From CAVVEQ01 sp963828855 (GTDB taxonomy: Bacteria; Chloroflexota; Anaerolineae; Anaerolineales; Anaerolineaceae): DNA of 64,000 nucleotides. The position numbers and the translations under genes are program-made. Positions 62,957 to 64,000 of the stretch are shown piece by piece. The notes beneath the pieces are model-generated. The model had not been told where the DNA came from. It did not search any database and worked only from the letters and a program-made list of their open reading frames with translations. The stretch covers positions 372,001 through 436,000 of the forward strand of contig CAWHGB010000008.1 in NCBI GenBank assembly GCA_963828855.1, in the 5' to 3' direction. The stretch's first letter is position 1. The number at the start of each line of letters is the position of its first letter.

Positions 62957-64000
62957 TTAGTCTACCGCTTTTTGATTCGTTAGGGTTACGCCTTCCAGCC
63001 AAACCTGGGCATCTTCATATGCTTTGGTTGCAGCCGCCCCCCATTGTCTTTGAGCTACATAGATATTTTCCCGTCCGAGCAGGGCTACCAGCCCGGTACG
63101 TTCGAGCTGCGAAAGAACAGCCTCGCTCACACCCGCCAACTTCACAATTCCCCCATTCTGCATGATCATGCGCACGTAACGATCCAGCACACCGATCATG
63201 GTGCTGCCAAAATCGTCATACCCACGCAGCACGAAGATCACCACCGCTTCCTTCGCCCTGTCAGCGACCGGCAGGTTTTCTTCAAAAGTTTTCGCAGCAG
63301 CGTAGAACAGGCTGCCATAAGGCTGCAAAACGGTTACCTTGTGGCTGGGTAATTTTTTGGGTGCGGGGTGCTCGATCGGAAAACCATTCTTGCCAGGAAC
63401 CAGCTCCACCAGTTTGATCCGGTTTGCCTGATGGATCACAAGGAGCAGGATGGAAATGGCCACCCCCAGCAATACCGCGAACTGCAGCGGCATGATCAGC
63501 GTACCCACAAAGGTGATCAACATAACCACCCTCGGCACCATTCCTGTATTCCAGACTTTCATGATCGCAGTTGGATTGATAGTCCGAAAGCCAATCACGA
63601 TCAATAATCCGGCTAGCGCAGGCATGGCGATCAACTTTACCAAGCCTGCAAAAACCAGAATGATTACCGCTATCAGCACGCCCACCAGGAAATTTGCCCA
63701 ACGGGATTTTGCCCCAGCTTGCACCACAAGCGCGGTTCCCGATAGCGACCCGCCGGAAGGCATTCCCTGGAAGAAACTGGTCGCCATGTTCGCCATCCCC
63801 TGCCCGAAAAAATCTCCCGAAGGATCGGGGAATTTCCCATCAGGGTTGGGATACCCCTGGCTGATTCCCGCGCCTTGCACCAGACCAATCACGCTCAGCG
63901 CGAAAGCAGGGATGATCAAGGGCACAATTAATGAAAATTGGGGGAGATGAAAAGCTGGCAAAGCATTCGGTACGTCGGTGACATCCCCGACCAGGATCAC
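62957..64000 (-). CDS. SulP-family anion transporter with STAS domain (N-terminus beyond window)
   Basis: The last 347 residues of a SulP/SLC26-type permease; the frame is open to the right edge, so the N-terminal helices are missing. Visible are FPDPSGDFFGQGMANMATSF, FFQGMPSGGSLSGTALVVQA and AGAKSRWANFLVGVLIAVII (the SulP core repeats). A C-terminal STAS domain follows from about residue 215 of this piece (VTVLQPYGSLFYAAAKTFEE, DDFGSTMIGVLDRYVRMIMQ). It carries sulfate, bicarbonate or a related anion across the membrane. It is read in the same direction as the molybdenum enzyme, 111 bases apart. Confidence 0.9.
   Translation of the reverse strand: MILVGDVTDVPNALPAFHLPQFSLIVPLIIPAFALSVIGLVQGAGISQGYPNPDGKFPDPSGDFFGQGMANMATSFFQGMPSGGSLSGTALVVQAGAKSRWANFLVGVLIAVIILVFAGLVKLIAMPALAGLLIVIGFRTINPTAIMKVWNTGMVPRVVMLITFVGTLIMPLQFAVLLGVAISILLLVIHQANRIKLVELVPGKNGFPIEHPAPKKLPSHKVTVLQPYGSLFYAAAKTFEENLPVADRAKEAVVIFVLRGYDDFGSTMIGVLDRYVRMIMQNGGIVKLAGVSEAVLSQLERTGLVALLGRENIYVAQRQWGAAATKAYEDAQVWLEGVTLTNQKAVD

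Overview
The window looks like a chromosomal piece from a Chloroflexota bacterium, most likely an Anaerolineae-type organism. The evidence is indirect. The lipoprotein signal peptides are followed by long Ala/Pro/Glu/Thr linkers of the kind common in that phylum, there is a high density of carbohydrate-type ABC importers, and the gene mix is DegT, UroD-like, BMP and Liv systems, ACR3, META and SHOCT proteins. No rRNA or other taxonomic marker is present apart from trmD and one tRNA.

Layout. 0-3.6 kb (minus strand): truncated tyrosine phosphatase, broken aldo/keto reductase, a MoaD-like protein paired with a BNR-repeat protein, and an MscS channel. 3.9-12.5 kb (plus): a tight operon of DegT aminotransferase, cupin, FucI/AraA-like isomerase, UroD-like protein, three-gene sugar ABC importer, PAS-like protein and CPBP protease. 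12.8-14.7 kb: WD40-type lipoprotein broken by several frameshifts. 14.7-17 kb (minus): zwf-pgl. 17-19.5 kb (plus): photolyase and Rieske oxygenase. 19.5-25.6 kb: MFS exporter, then an arsenic operon (arsR, lipoyl H-like protein, two DGC proteins, OsmC, thioredoxin-like/ArsC, ACR3, cupin). 25.7-28.9 kb (minus): META lipoprotein, wrecked K+ channel, SHOCT, DUF6325, CcdA. 29-36.7 kb (plus): trmD, MFS, and a complete BMP/nucleoside-type ABC importer. 36.8-37.6 kb: membrane protein and tRNA-Arg(TCG).

37.6-62.0 kb: a stretch that is visibly richer in A+T, bounded by the 3' part of tRNA-Arg and a second 43-bp copy of it (one mismatch) at 62,000-62,042. I read it as a tRNA-targeted genomic island of about 24.4 kb with no recognisable integrase. 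Its cargo is two ABC importers (Liv type and ribose type) with catabolic enzymes: alcohol dehydrogenase, FAH-family hydrolase, crotonase, CoA-transferase, OYE-type reductase, KDG-kinase-like, SDR, IclR regulator, isochorismatase-like hydrolase and fumarate-reductase-like flavoprotein. After the island come a molybdopterin oxidoreductase lipoprotein and a SulP transporter cut by the window end.

Two cautions. First, more than twenty genes or gene segments carry single-base frameshifts, many of them +1 in short homopolymers (three in A6/T6 tracts), so some or most may be sequencing errors rather than biological decay. Second, all functions are read from motifs and gene context; no database search was possible.
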